Shown one piece after another: positions 52,023 through 59,269 of a stretch of DNA of 64,000 nucleotides. The notes beneath the pieces were generated by a model. It saw nothing but the letters and a program-made list of their open reading frames with translations. It ran no database searches and was not told the DNA's origin. This DNA is from Salsuginibacillus halophilus. Lineage in GTDB: Bacteria > Bacillota > Bacilli > Bacillales > Marinococcaceae. Position numbers and translations under genes: made by a program. How positions within the stretch are numbered: position 1 is the first letter of the stretch; every line of letters starts with the position of its first letter. Where the stretch lies: the NCBI RefSeq assembly GCF_003014715.1, contig NZ_PYAV01000004.1, forward strand, positions 1 through 64,000, written 5' to 3'.

Positions 52023-54422
52023 ATGCAAAAGTTCAAACTTTTATATACAAGCCTGGGCGCTCTTTTGCTGCTGTTGTTTACGCTGATTTATAGTGCAGGC
52101 GTTTATGCCTACGGGCTCGGCACAGAAGATAACAGTTTAGATACGGGTCACGAACATACCTTGTATTTAACTGAAGATGGACATGTCTTCGGCTACGGGG
52201 ACAATGGTTACGGTCAGCTCGGCGTCGGGCCGGGCAGCTTCAGTGATCCGGAGCCGGTGAATCACACTGACGGCTCCCGTCTCGTGGATGTCCGCAGTGT
52301 TGCAGCAGGCGCTTATCACAGCGTCGCGCTGACAAACGACGGCACGGTTTATACGTGGGGGAACAATATGGCCGGTCAGCTTGGGGATGGCACGACGAAC
52401 AACAATGATAACTTTACAGAAGTTCAAGGTATTGATACAGATATCACAGCCATTGCCGCAGGTGACTATCATACACTTGCACTCGATGAGAACGGCGATG
52501 TCTGGGCGTGGGGAGATAATGCGTTCGGACAAGTAAACAGCAGTCAAAACTATGACCCGGACCCAGAAATTGTGAGCGGTCTGCAGGGCATCGTATCGAT
52601 CGCCGCAGGTGCTGAACACTCGGTGGCGGTGAATGGACAAGGCGAGGTCTTCTCTTGGGGGCGCGGTGAAGAAGGACAGATGGCTGACGGCAACACGACC
52701 CGTGTGAACAACGCCCCTGTGCAGGCTAACAATATTAGTGATGTCCGATTTGCTGCTGCCGGAAAACATCATACGATCGCTTTGCGTGAAGACCGGGAAA
52801 ACTTATGGGGCTGGGGCAGCAATGATTACGGCCAGCTTGGCAATCAAAACCGCTCCGAATATTTAGCGCCACAGCAGATCCCGGACTTACAGGGGCTGCA
52901 GGACATCACCGCCCATGAAAACTATACGGTAGCACTTGAGGACAATGGCTCGGTACGTGTGTTTGGCGAAAACACAGCCGGCTCATGGCCGAATGCCGGA
53001 AGCAGTGCAAGTGCGGCGCCGGTGCTAATGCAGAACATGAGCAATGCGACCGCCGTTGCTGCTGGCGGTGATCGCTCAAGTGAAACGCACGTGCAGGCGG
53101 TTGATGAAGACGGGGATCTATGGAGCTGGGAGATGAGTACGGCGAATCCGTCAACAAACCAACCGGAGTTTTCTGAAATCACAGGTGCACACACCGTTTT
53201 TCAGCCATCAATTTACCCTTTTGTTCAAGGACAGGAAGTTTTATTCCGCTATGAAGGAAGTGCCCAGGATGTTCGGGTGACAGGTGAGTTCAATGACTGG
53301 AACGAGATTCGGATGAATCAGGTAAGTTCTGGCGTGTGGGAAATTCAGCTGACGATCCCGCCGGGAGACTACCGTTACGGCTTTGAGGTGAACAACAACT
53401 GGACGGTTGACCCGTTTAACAGCAGCCGCACGACTGATGGCAGCGGCAGCACGTACAGTCAGTTGTACGTCCCGGATTATGATCCAGCGAGTCCGACTGT
53501 GGACGCTTCTGCCGGAGAAGCGACGTTTACGTATTCGAGTTATGATGAACATGGAGACCTCGAGCTTGATGCAGAAACGAGCCAAGTGGCTGTGATGGGG
53601 GATTTTACTGATTGGGCTGAAGTCAGTATGAACCGCCGGGGCAACCATACGTGGGAGCTCACTTTGCCGATTGATCCAGGCGAACATCATTACCGTTTCG
53701 TTGTAAATGATGCGCACACGTCAGGTTCTTCTGAAATTCGGGACCCTCTAAATGGCAACAGCCAGGATCATGCGATTACCGGACAGACAAACAGTATCGT
53801 CAACGTGAGTGATGAAACCCAGGTGGAAGTACCGGTCAACGGAGTCAGCATTAACCGTAACGACCCGATCAACTTGCAAGTGGGCGAAACCGAGAACTTG
53901 TTATACAGCATTCAACCTTCAAATGCAACGAATCAAAACGTCCGCTGGCGCTCAACGGATGATACCGTAATGTCAGTAGAAAGCGGAACAATTACGGCGC
54001 AAGATGAAGGGAGTGCTGCAGCGGTTGTAACAACAGCTGACGGCGGATATGTTGATACAATTCCAGTACAGGTAAGCCCATCAGAGCAGGCGGTGCCGTA
54101 TCCGCAGACAGGATATGAAGACTTCGGCGAAATGACGAATGTGTCGCCGGATAAGGAATGGAGCATTGACTTTAGTCAAAACGTGAATCCATCCTCCGTG
54201 CACAGCAACAACTTTTACGTCGTTGATGAACGCGATGAAGAGGTCGCGGTTGCAGCGCGTGTGGACCCACAGGACGCTTCAAACGTAACGATTGAGCCGC
54301 TCAGCGGATTTTCTTACGATAATGGCGCCACATACTATTTATTCATTGAAGAAACGGTTGAAAATATGCATGGCTATCACATGGCTGAAGCCGGCCACAT
54401 GAAATTTACAATTGAACCATAA
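52023..54422 (+). CDS. Secreted RCC1-repeat protein with two glycogen-binding-like domains, Big_2 and SbsA-type Ig
   Basis: The 799-aa product starts at ATG 52023, after AAAGGAGG. The signal is LLYTSLGALLLLLFTLIYSA. Residues about 40-385 hold about seven RCC1 propeller repeats (GYGDNGYGQLGVG, VAAGAYHSVALTNDGTVYTW, GWGSNDYGQLGNQ). Two CBM48/AMPK-type glycogen-binding domains follow (about 400-485, VRVTGEFNDWNEIRM with YRYGFEVNNNWTVDPF; about 515-600, VAVMGDFTDWAEVSM). Next come a Big_2 domain (INLQVGETENLLYSIQPSN) and the SbsA-type Ig (DKEWSIDFSQNVNPSSVHS to HMKFTIEP). The CBM48 pair suggests alpha-glucan binding at the surface. It is the last gene of the operon from 47764. No enzyme domain is present. 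Confidence 0.88.
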   Translation: MQKFKLLYTSLGALLLLLFTLIYSAGVYAYGLGTEDNSLDTGHEHTLYLTEDGHVFGYGDNGYGQLGVGPGSFSDPEPVNHTDGSRLVDVRSVAAGAYHSVALTNDGTVYTWGNNMAGQLGDGTTNNNDNFTEVQGIDTDITAIAAGDYHTLALDENGDVWAWGDNAFGQVNSSQNYDPDPEIVSGLQGIVSIAAGAEHSVAVNGQGEVFSWGRGEEGQMADGNTTRVNNAPVQANNISDVRFAAAGKHHTIALREDRENLWGWGSNDYGQLGNQNRSEYLAPQQIPDLQGLQDITAHENYTVALEDNGSVRVFGENTAGSWPNAGSSASAAPVLMQNMSNATAVAAGGDRSSETHVQAVDEDGDLWSWEMSTANPSTNQPEFSEITGAHTVFQPSIYPFVQGQEVLFRYEGSAQDVRVTGEFNDWNEIRMNQVSSGVWEIQLTIPPGDYRYGFEVNNNWTVDPFNSSRTTDGSGSTYSQLYVPDYDPASPTVDASAGEATFTYSSYDEHGDLELDAETSQVAVMGDFTDWAEVSMNRRGNHTWELTLPIDPGEHHYRFVVNDAHTSGSSEIRDPLNGNSQDHAITGQTNSIVNVSDETQVEVPVNGVSINRNDPINLQVGETENLLYSIQPSNATNQNVRWRSTDDTVMSVESGTITAQDEGSAAAVVTTADGGYVDTIPVQVSPSEQAVPYPQTGYEDFGEMTNVSPDKEWSIDFSQNVNPSSVHSNNFYVVDERDEEVAVAARVDPQDASNVTIEPLSGFSYDNGATYYLFIEETVENMHGYHMAEAGHMKFTIEP

Positions 54423-54425
54423 GCG

Positions 54426-54456
54426 AAGCCCCTGCCGTTCATGCGGCAGGGGCTTT
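54426..54456. terminator. Terminator after RCC1 gene
   Basis: AAGCCCCTGCCG pairs with CGGCAGGGGCTT around TTCATG. Confidence 0.85.
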
Positions 54457-54505
54457 CATATGATGACAGCCGGCCACCGCCGGCTTTTGACCACCTAAGA
54501 GAAGC

Positions 54506-54636
54506 GAACGCCCAATCGAAGGGGATGAACGCCCAATCGAGGAGGATGAACGCCCAATCGAAGGAGGCGAACGCCCAATCGAGGAGGATGAACGCCCAAT
54601 CGAAGAGTGCGAACGCCCAGCCGCGGCTGGGCGTTC
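54506..54636 (-). repeat. Class B 21-bp array (5 units) ending in a 26-bp palindrome
   Basis: Units at 54506, 54527, 54548, 54569 and 54590 begin GAACGCCCAATCGA, with tails AGGGGAT, GGAGGAT and AGGAGGC. The sixth start, at 54611, is merged into a perfect palindrome whose half is GAACGCCCAGCCG. That palindrome lies just after the stop of the minus-strand gene at 54639 and could act as its terminator. Confidence 0.88.
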
Positions 54637-54638
54637 GT

Positions 54639-55985
54639 TTATTCATCATCATCGACAGCTTCGCTTAGCCGGTACATGAAGCCGGCCATCTTCTGTCCCC
54701 AATAGGGATCAGAGGCGTAGCGGACGTTCATCCCAGCACCTTTAAATCCTGGGAAAGGACCTTCATACCGCCAGTCATTTTCGTCTAAATAGCCGTTGCT
54801 GATGAAAGCAGCCCCTTCGATCACACCGTCTTTCATAGATTCATAGGTCGTCGCATTTTCAAACGGATTGCTGTCTACTGCGTTAATGCCGAAAAAATTA
54901 TTTTTCTCTTCGGCAATCATGCTTTCGCCCCAGCTGCTTTCGTGAATCGCATGGGTCAGTAAATAGAAGGCGTTCGTGTCATGCTTGTCCTCAGCTTTAA
55001 AGAAGTATTCAATGCCTTCGCGCAGCGGGGCGTCCGGCCGGTGTTCAGCAAAAATGTCGTCAAAATCATCTTCATCTAAGTCTGTCGGCTCAGTAATGTC
55101 CTTAAACGTGTACGGGTGCTCATACATATCTTCTCCAAAATTGATGCCATCTGTGCTGTAAGCCCGCTCGCCTTCATCTAAAAAGTCTGGTGCCGGCCCG
55201 TAATGATACGCCCCGTCGTAACCGGCAGCGCGGTGAATGTAATGATACAGCTCGCCATTGTTATTTTTGTAATAGGAGCGGTTCGGTTTAGTCACTTCCG
55301 GGCGAAGCTCTACAGCTGCTGCCGGGGTGTACCCGTGCGCACCGGAGATTTCAACTTCGACCCAGTCCTCTCCGGCTGAAAGCAATTCCATCGTTGTATG
55401 ACCAGCCACGTATGTGATCGCCCCACCGCCGGAAGCAAGATTTTTCGTTGGATAAATGTTTGTTACAGCAGCCCCGGTTACAGCTGTCCCCTCGTGTGCC
55501 CAGACGACTTCTTCATCTTGTAGAATAGCATCGTGCTCATCAACTTGTTCACGGGCGGCCTCCCAAGTTTCAAACGAATCGGTACGCACCCAGTCACCAT
55601 CCACATGATCTGCAGTCTCCCACGTGACCGTTTCTGTTTCAAATGGGTGGGTAATCGTCTCGTCCATTGCGGTGCCATCGGCAGAAGCAGCTGTTTCATC
55701 AACCGTTAATGTATATGTACGGTTTGGCTCGTAATCGGTGAGCGGAATGACTTGAACAGCTTCAGGTGTGCCATCGACCGGCTGCACGGAAATGTCATGC
55801 GCGCTGTCGTCTTCATCTATGATTTGAATTGCGGCTTCTGCTGTATCAACGTCGACGGCTTCGTTCCACGTAATCGTCCATGTGTGGTCAATATCGATGT
55901 CGCTTTCTGGTGCTTCAAACGCTGCAGCGGCTGTTGGTAATATTAAACCGCCGCAAATCAGCGTAACTCCTGTTAACAGGCGCAT
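54639..55985 (-). CDS. Secreted N-acetylglucosaminidase (LytD-like) with N-terminal SbsA-type Ig domain
   Basis: The 448-aa product starts at ATG 55985, after AAGGAGGAC. A signal peptide (LLTGVTLICGGLILPTAAAA) is followed by the Ig domain (about 33-120; DHTWTITWNEAVDVDTAEA), here N-terminal. A middle region (about 125-270) with SH3-like character (MELLSAGEDWVEVEISG, HGYTPAAAVEL) leads to the glucosaminidase domain (about 310-448; LLTHAIHESSWGESMIAEEK, NNFFGINAVDSNPF). The first Glu of HAIHESS is the expected catalytic acid. Such enzymes cleave the beta-1,4 bond of peptidoglycan glycan strands. The 5' end lies 17 bp after the stop of the subtilase gene, so the two are one operon, read subtilase first. 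Confidence 0.9.
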   Translation of the reverse strand: MRLLTGVTLICGGLILPTAAAAFEAPESDIDIDHTWTITWNEAVDVDTAEAAIQIIDEDDSAHDISVQPVDGTPEAVQVIPLTDYEPNRTYTLTVDETAASADGTAMDETITHPFETETVTWETADHVDGDWVRTDSFETWEAAREQVDEHDAILQDEEVVWAHEGTAVTGAAVTNIYPTKNLASGGGAITYVAGHTTMELLSAGEDWVEVEISGAHGYTPAAAVELRPEVTKPNRSYYKNNNGELYHYIHRAAGYDGAYHYGPAPDFLDEGERAYSTDGINFGEDMYEHPYTFKDITEPTDLDEDDFDDIFAEHRPDAPLREGIEYFFKAEDKHDTNAFYLLTHAIHESSWGESMIAEEKNNFFGINAVDSNPFENATTYESMKDGVIEGAAFISNGYLDENDWRYEGPFPGFKGAGMNVRYASDPYWGQKMAGFMYRLSEAVDDDE

Positions 55986-56002
55986 GCTTAGGTCCTCCTT
56001 AA

Positions 56003-57430
56003 CTACTTCACTTGAAAGATTTGATAAACCCCGTCCGGAAGAGGTTCGCCCGCTTCATTTGTAATTTCGTCGTTTACATACAAACGGTAGCGCTCATCTT
56101 CGTTGTAACCTGCCGGCGGTGCTGTGATATGAATCTCGTTCCCGTCTAAAGCCATCTCAAGGTTTTCTACAGGCTCGCCGTCACTTCCGGCAATTTCGAT
56201 AACGTCAGCCGGGTCATCGATGGCCGGCGGCTCGGAAAATGTGATTGTCCACGTATGGTCACTGTCGACTTCAGCCGTTTCGCCGTTATCCCACGGATCA
56301 TAAGTCACAGATTCCCAAAGCCGGCCGGCATCGAGCCTTGAAAAGGGTCCGGCTTCAAGGTCGGTCGTCTGCTCCTGAAACTGACCGTGGTCAAGCGCAG
56401 CCTGCTGCACATCCGTATAAGTCAGTTCCTCATGGTTTTGTAAGAGCAGTGCGCTGAACCCGGCAAAAACAGGGGCGGCAAATGAGGTACCGGTTGCAAT
56501 CACAAAATCATTTTGAATATGGGTTGTAACTAACTCTTCACCAGGCGCGACGATATCCACCTGGTCGTGATGAGTGGAGAAGTTTGATAAAGTCCCGTCT
56601 TCAGCATGTGAGCCGACAGCAATAACGCCATCGTGACTGGCTGGGTAAAATGGTGCTGTGTCCCCTTCATTGCCGGATGATGCGACCACAAGTGCACCGT
56701 CATCTGCTGCCCGCTCCATAGCTATAGCTTCGGCATCTGAAAATGTCGGAGCTCCTAAGCTGATGTTAATAATATCAGCATCATGTTCGAGGGCGTAATC
56801 AACACCGCGCAGCATGGTTGCACTAGAGGAGGAACCGCTGTCCTCTGAAACTTTCACCGGTAAAATCTCAACGGGGGAGGTACCGGCAATGCCAGCAATC
56901 CCAAAGTTATTGTCCGCTTCAGCAGCAATGATGCCGGCTACCTGCGTACCATGGCCTGTGAGGTCCGTCACATCATCTGAGTCATCGATCGCATTGTAAG
57001 CCCCGTCAGCAAGGCGATTTTGCAGGTCATTGTGTTCTGTATCAATGCCGCTGTCGATAACGGCAACAGTAACGGGTTCCGTATCTGTCAGCGCCGCTTC
57101 CCAAATGGAGGGCATATCCATAAACTCGTGCGACCATTGGTGTTCAAAATATTCATCGTTAAAGAAGTGATCCTCATGATCGTCGAAGAAAAAGTCGGTA
57201 TACCGCGCGACGCTTTTTTCGCTGCCAGGTGCAGGGGCTTCGCCGGCAGCCGGTGTATGAATCGCAAGCCCGAGGTTAGGGAGCTCTTCGATATTTTCAT
57301 GGTGAGTGAGGCTTGTGCGCTCACTTGATTCACGGTCGATGATGTACTGCTCCTCAGCCGCTCCAGCCGCCGGTGCTGCAAAGGCGGTCAATACACCAAA
57401 GCTTAAAGCTGCTGCATAGTTTTTTGTCAT
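56003..57430 (-). CDS. Secreted subtilisin-family serine protease (S8) with C-terminal SbsA-type Ig domain
   Basis: The product is 475 aa from ATG 57430 (TKNYAAALSFGVLTAFAAPA signal); the frame is open to 57496, but that adds non-signal sequence. A short propeptide precedes the S8 domain (about 95-370). It has the complete triad, VAVIDSGID (Asp), GHGTQVAGI (His) and GTSFAAPV (Ser), plus VVASSGNEGDTAP with the oxyanion Asn. The C-terminal 90 residues are the SbsA-type Ig (DHTWTITFSEPPAIDDPAD to VYQIFQVK). It is probably an extracellular or wall-linked protease that processes surface proteins or scavenges peptides. It is first in the operon with the glucosaminidase gene. The acidic surface fits high salt. 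Confidence 0.93.
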   Translation of the reverse strand: MTKNYAAALSFGVLTAFAAPAAGAAEEQYIIDRESSERTSLTHHENIEELPNLGLAIHTPAAGEAPAPGSEKSVARYTDFFFDDHEDHFFNDEYFEHQWSHEFMDMPSIWEAALTDTEPVTVAVIDSGIDTEHNDLQNRLADGAYNAIDDSDDVTDLTGHGTQVAGIIAAEADNNFGIAGIAGTSPVEILPVKVSEDSGSSSSATMLRGVDYALEHDADIINISLGAPTFSDAEAIAMERAADDGALVVASSGNEGDTAPFYPASHDGVIAVGSHAEDGTLSNFSTHHDQVDIVAPGEELVTTHIQNDFVIATGTSFAAPVFAGFSALLLQNHEELTYTDVQQAALDHGQFQEQTTDLEAGPFSRLDAGRLWESVTYDPWDNGETAEVDSDHTWTITFSEPPAIDDPADVIEIAGSDGEPVENLEMALDGNEIHITAPPAGYNEDERYRLYVNDEITNEAGEPLPDGVYQIFQVK

Positions 57431-57519
57431 ATTCAAAGGTGACGCCCCTTTATGATCAATTCGTATTTCTTCTATAATATCGTCTGCGTAAAGCAATTGT
57501 TCAATGAACGCATGATAAT

Positions 57520-57692
57520 TTCAAGTTTTAAAGGTTGTTCATGCGGAAATAACAATTGTTGCTGACGAAATGGAAGGTGAAGACGAAGTTTCTTCAGTTA
57601 GTCTTGATGCGAATCATGAAGCTGAATCGCTGTTTATCGATGTTGAACTTAAATGTGCTGATGCAGATGTTGAAGATTTAACTGACCTGTAG
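57520..57692 (+). pseudogene. Remnant of a lipoprotein-like gene, C-terminal end only
   Basis: One frame from 57519 reads FQVLKVVHAEITIVADEMEG, then EDEVSSVSLDANHEAE, then LFIDVELKCADADVEDLTDL and stop at 57690-57692. It resembles the folded part of the 25729 lipoprotein (VEDVV, ILDVTVSDADVD). No start, signal or ribosome-binding site precedes it. A class C array begins inside its stop codon. Confidence 0.5.
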
Positions 57693-57746
57693 TGCGCGAA
57701 GAGTGTGACGGAGTGCGCGATAACTGTGGCGGAGTGCGCGATAACG
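57690..57746 (+). repeat. Class C 21-bp array (about 2.5 units) downstream of NERD gene 3
   Basis: Units start at 57690, 57711 and 57732 with (G/T)AGTGCGCGA, and tails AGAGTGTGACG, TAACTGTGGCG and a partial TAACGC. It is the same repeat as the long array at 58864, in the same orientation. Confidence 0.8.
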
Positions 57747-57768
57747 CAAAAACCACTCTCATTATCAA

Positions 57769-57805
57769 AATAACGGAACCCGGCTAAGCGCCGGGTTCCG
57801 TTATT
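57769..57805. terminator. Terminator of NERD gene 3
   Basis: AATAACGGAACCCGG pairs with CCGGGTTCCGTTATT around CTAAGCG. It overlaps the NERD stop codon. Confidence 0.85.
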
Positions 57806-58754
57806 TAATCCAATAGTATCCATTTGGATCATTGGTGGTTGAAGGATAGGTAAATGGTTGCAGCAGCCGGCGGCATGTATGTCGGGAGCTCACGCCTAGG
57901 TATACTCTCGCTTCGCGGTTGGATATACGGGGACCGAACATTAGTTTATAATCTGTTAAAGCAAAAGCGTGAGCAAGCTTATGCCGCCCGCCACAATGCG
58001 GACAATGCCAATTTTTTCTGGTACGATGCATCTTTTGCTTTCCGCAGTAAGGACAGTTCACACCGGAGATGATGTCGTTTTGTGTGATGCCATGTACAGC
58101 TGTATAGTTGTAGTTTGACGTTTGGTTATGGATATGCAAAAGTTGGATTTCTTTTTGTAAGTCGCAGGTGGAATTTTGTGGTGATGCATCAGTAGTTAGT
58201 AGGTGCCGGAGCTGGCGGGGCAATGTGTCACGAGTGAGCAGATTACGATATAGGGAATTGGTTGGAAGTGGGTGAAGCTTTACGTGACGGTGACTAAAGA
58301 CAACGAGTGGATGAATTGAAAGCGGCGGGAACCCTTGATCAGCGCGCCAATGTTGGAATTGAGCGGCCTGTTCTTCTGCTTGATGAAGCGGATTGGAAAA
58401 TAGTTGTTCTTTATGCTCGTAACTTCGTAGCACGGGGCCGTCAGGAGAAGAAAAGTGAAGGTCTCCACGCCAATGCTTAATTTCAATAATGATGGCACAT
58501 GTGTCGGTTAATAGCAGCACATCCATTTGCACATGCTCGCCGCGAACCGGCAGGCGCACATTTTGAAACACGTAAGCTTGATCGGCAAAACGCGCTAGCA
58601 AGCGGGTCAAAGACATTTCACCATAATAACCGGCTTGGCAGCGTCCGTGCTCCGCTTCAATTTCGTCGTAGGCAGGGTGTGAGCGGGGTAGTCGTCGGTG
58701 CAATGCTTCTAATTGCAGCAAATCACGAGGTTTAAACAATGTTTTCTGAAACAT
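57801..58754 (-). CDS. NERD-domain nuclease-like protein 3 with zinc ribbon and C-terminal HTH-like region
   Basis: The 317-aa product starts at ATG 58754, after AAGGAGGCCTCGC. The NERD motifs are YYGEMSLTRLLARF, VQMDVLLL and IIEIKHWRG. NCPYC and CPHC form the zinc ribbon, and the C-terminal part is ALTDYKLMFGPRISNREARV then SRHTCRRLLQPF. It is more diverged from NERD 1 and 2 than they are from each other. It is flanked by class C arrays (about 55 bp downstream, 110 bp upstream). NERD domains are predicted nuclease-fold modules. The ribbon and HTH-like end suggest sequence-specific DNA binding, most simply at the flanking repeat. No experimentally known function can be assigned. Confidence 0.88.
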   Translation of the reverse strand: MFQKTLFKPRDLLQLEALHRRLPRSHPAYDEIEAEHGRCQAGYYGEMSLTRLLARFADQAYVFQNVRLPVRGEHVQMDVLLLTDTCAIIIEIKHWRGDLHFSSPDGPVLRSYEHKEQLFSNPLHQAEEQAAQFQHWRADQGFPPLSIHPLVVFSHRHVKLHPLPTNSLYRNLLTRDTLPRQLRHLLTTDASPQNSTCDLQKEIQLLHIHNQTSNYNYTAVHGITQNDIISGVNCPYCGKQKMHRTRKNWHCPHCGGRHKLAHAFALTDYKLMFGPRISNREARVYLGVSSRHTCRRLLQPFTYPSTTNDPNGYYWIK

Positions 58755-58863
58755 GCGAGGCCTCCTTGAAAGTGGTTAGTGATCCGAGGAATACTGAAAT
58801 TTTAGCATAAGCAAAAATAAAAGTCTCTTTATACCACTTGGCTGAAAGAAGGGGGGACAGTTG

Positions 58864-59136
58864 GAGTGCGCGAAGAGTGTGACAGAGTGCGCGAAGAGTG
58901 TGACAGAGTGCGCGAAGAGTGTGACAGAGTGCGCGAAGAGTGTGACAGAGTGCGCGAAGAGTGTGACAGAGTGCGCGAAGAGTGTGACAGAGTGCGCGAA
59001 GAGTGTGACAGAGTGCGCGAAGAGTGTGACAGAGTGCGCGAAGAGTGTGACGGAGTGCGCGATAACTGTGACGGAGTGCGCGATAACTGTGGCGGAGTGC
59101 GCGATAACTGTGACGAAGTGCGCGATAAAGTAGATC
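58864..59136 (+). repeat. Class C 21-bp array (12 units plus a partial) upstream of NERD gene 3
   Basis: Units start every 21 bp from 58864 to 59095, with a partial at 59116. Each begins GAGTGCGCGA. Tails are AGAGTGTGACA in the first eight (identical copies), AGAGTGTGACG in the ninth, then TAACTGTGACG or TAACTGTGGCG. The transition series also matches the short array at 57690. The gap from 59137 to the CoA-transferase gene is AT-rich and should carry that operon's promoter. Confidence 0.92.
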
Positions 59137-59269
59137 ACTCGACACCACCTTCCAACATTCCTTATTGACCAGAAAAAGGAATCCGAGTAAAATTAAAATT
59201 GTTAGAATTTTTAAACAAAAAATCGATTGAATAAGCAGGTTGAAAGCGTTTGGGGGTGAGCACGTGAGC

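Noticed and set aside
58861-59133. ORFs of repeated ECAKSVT, or RALCHTL on the other strand
   Set aside because: They are by-products of the class C array in several frames and on both strands at once. None has a start site.
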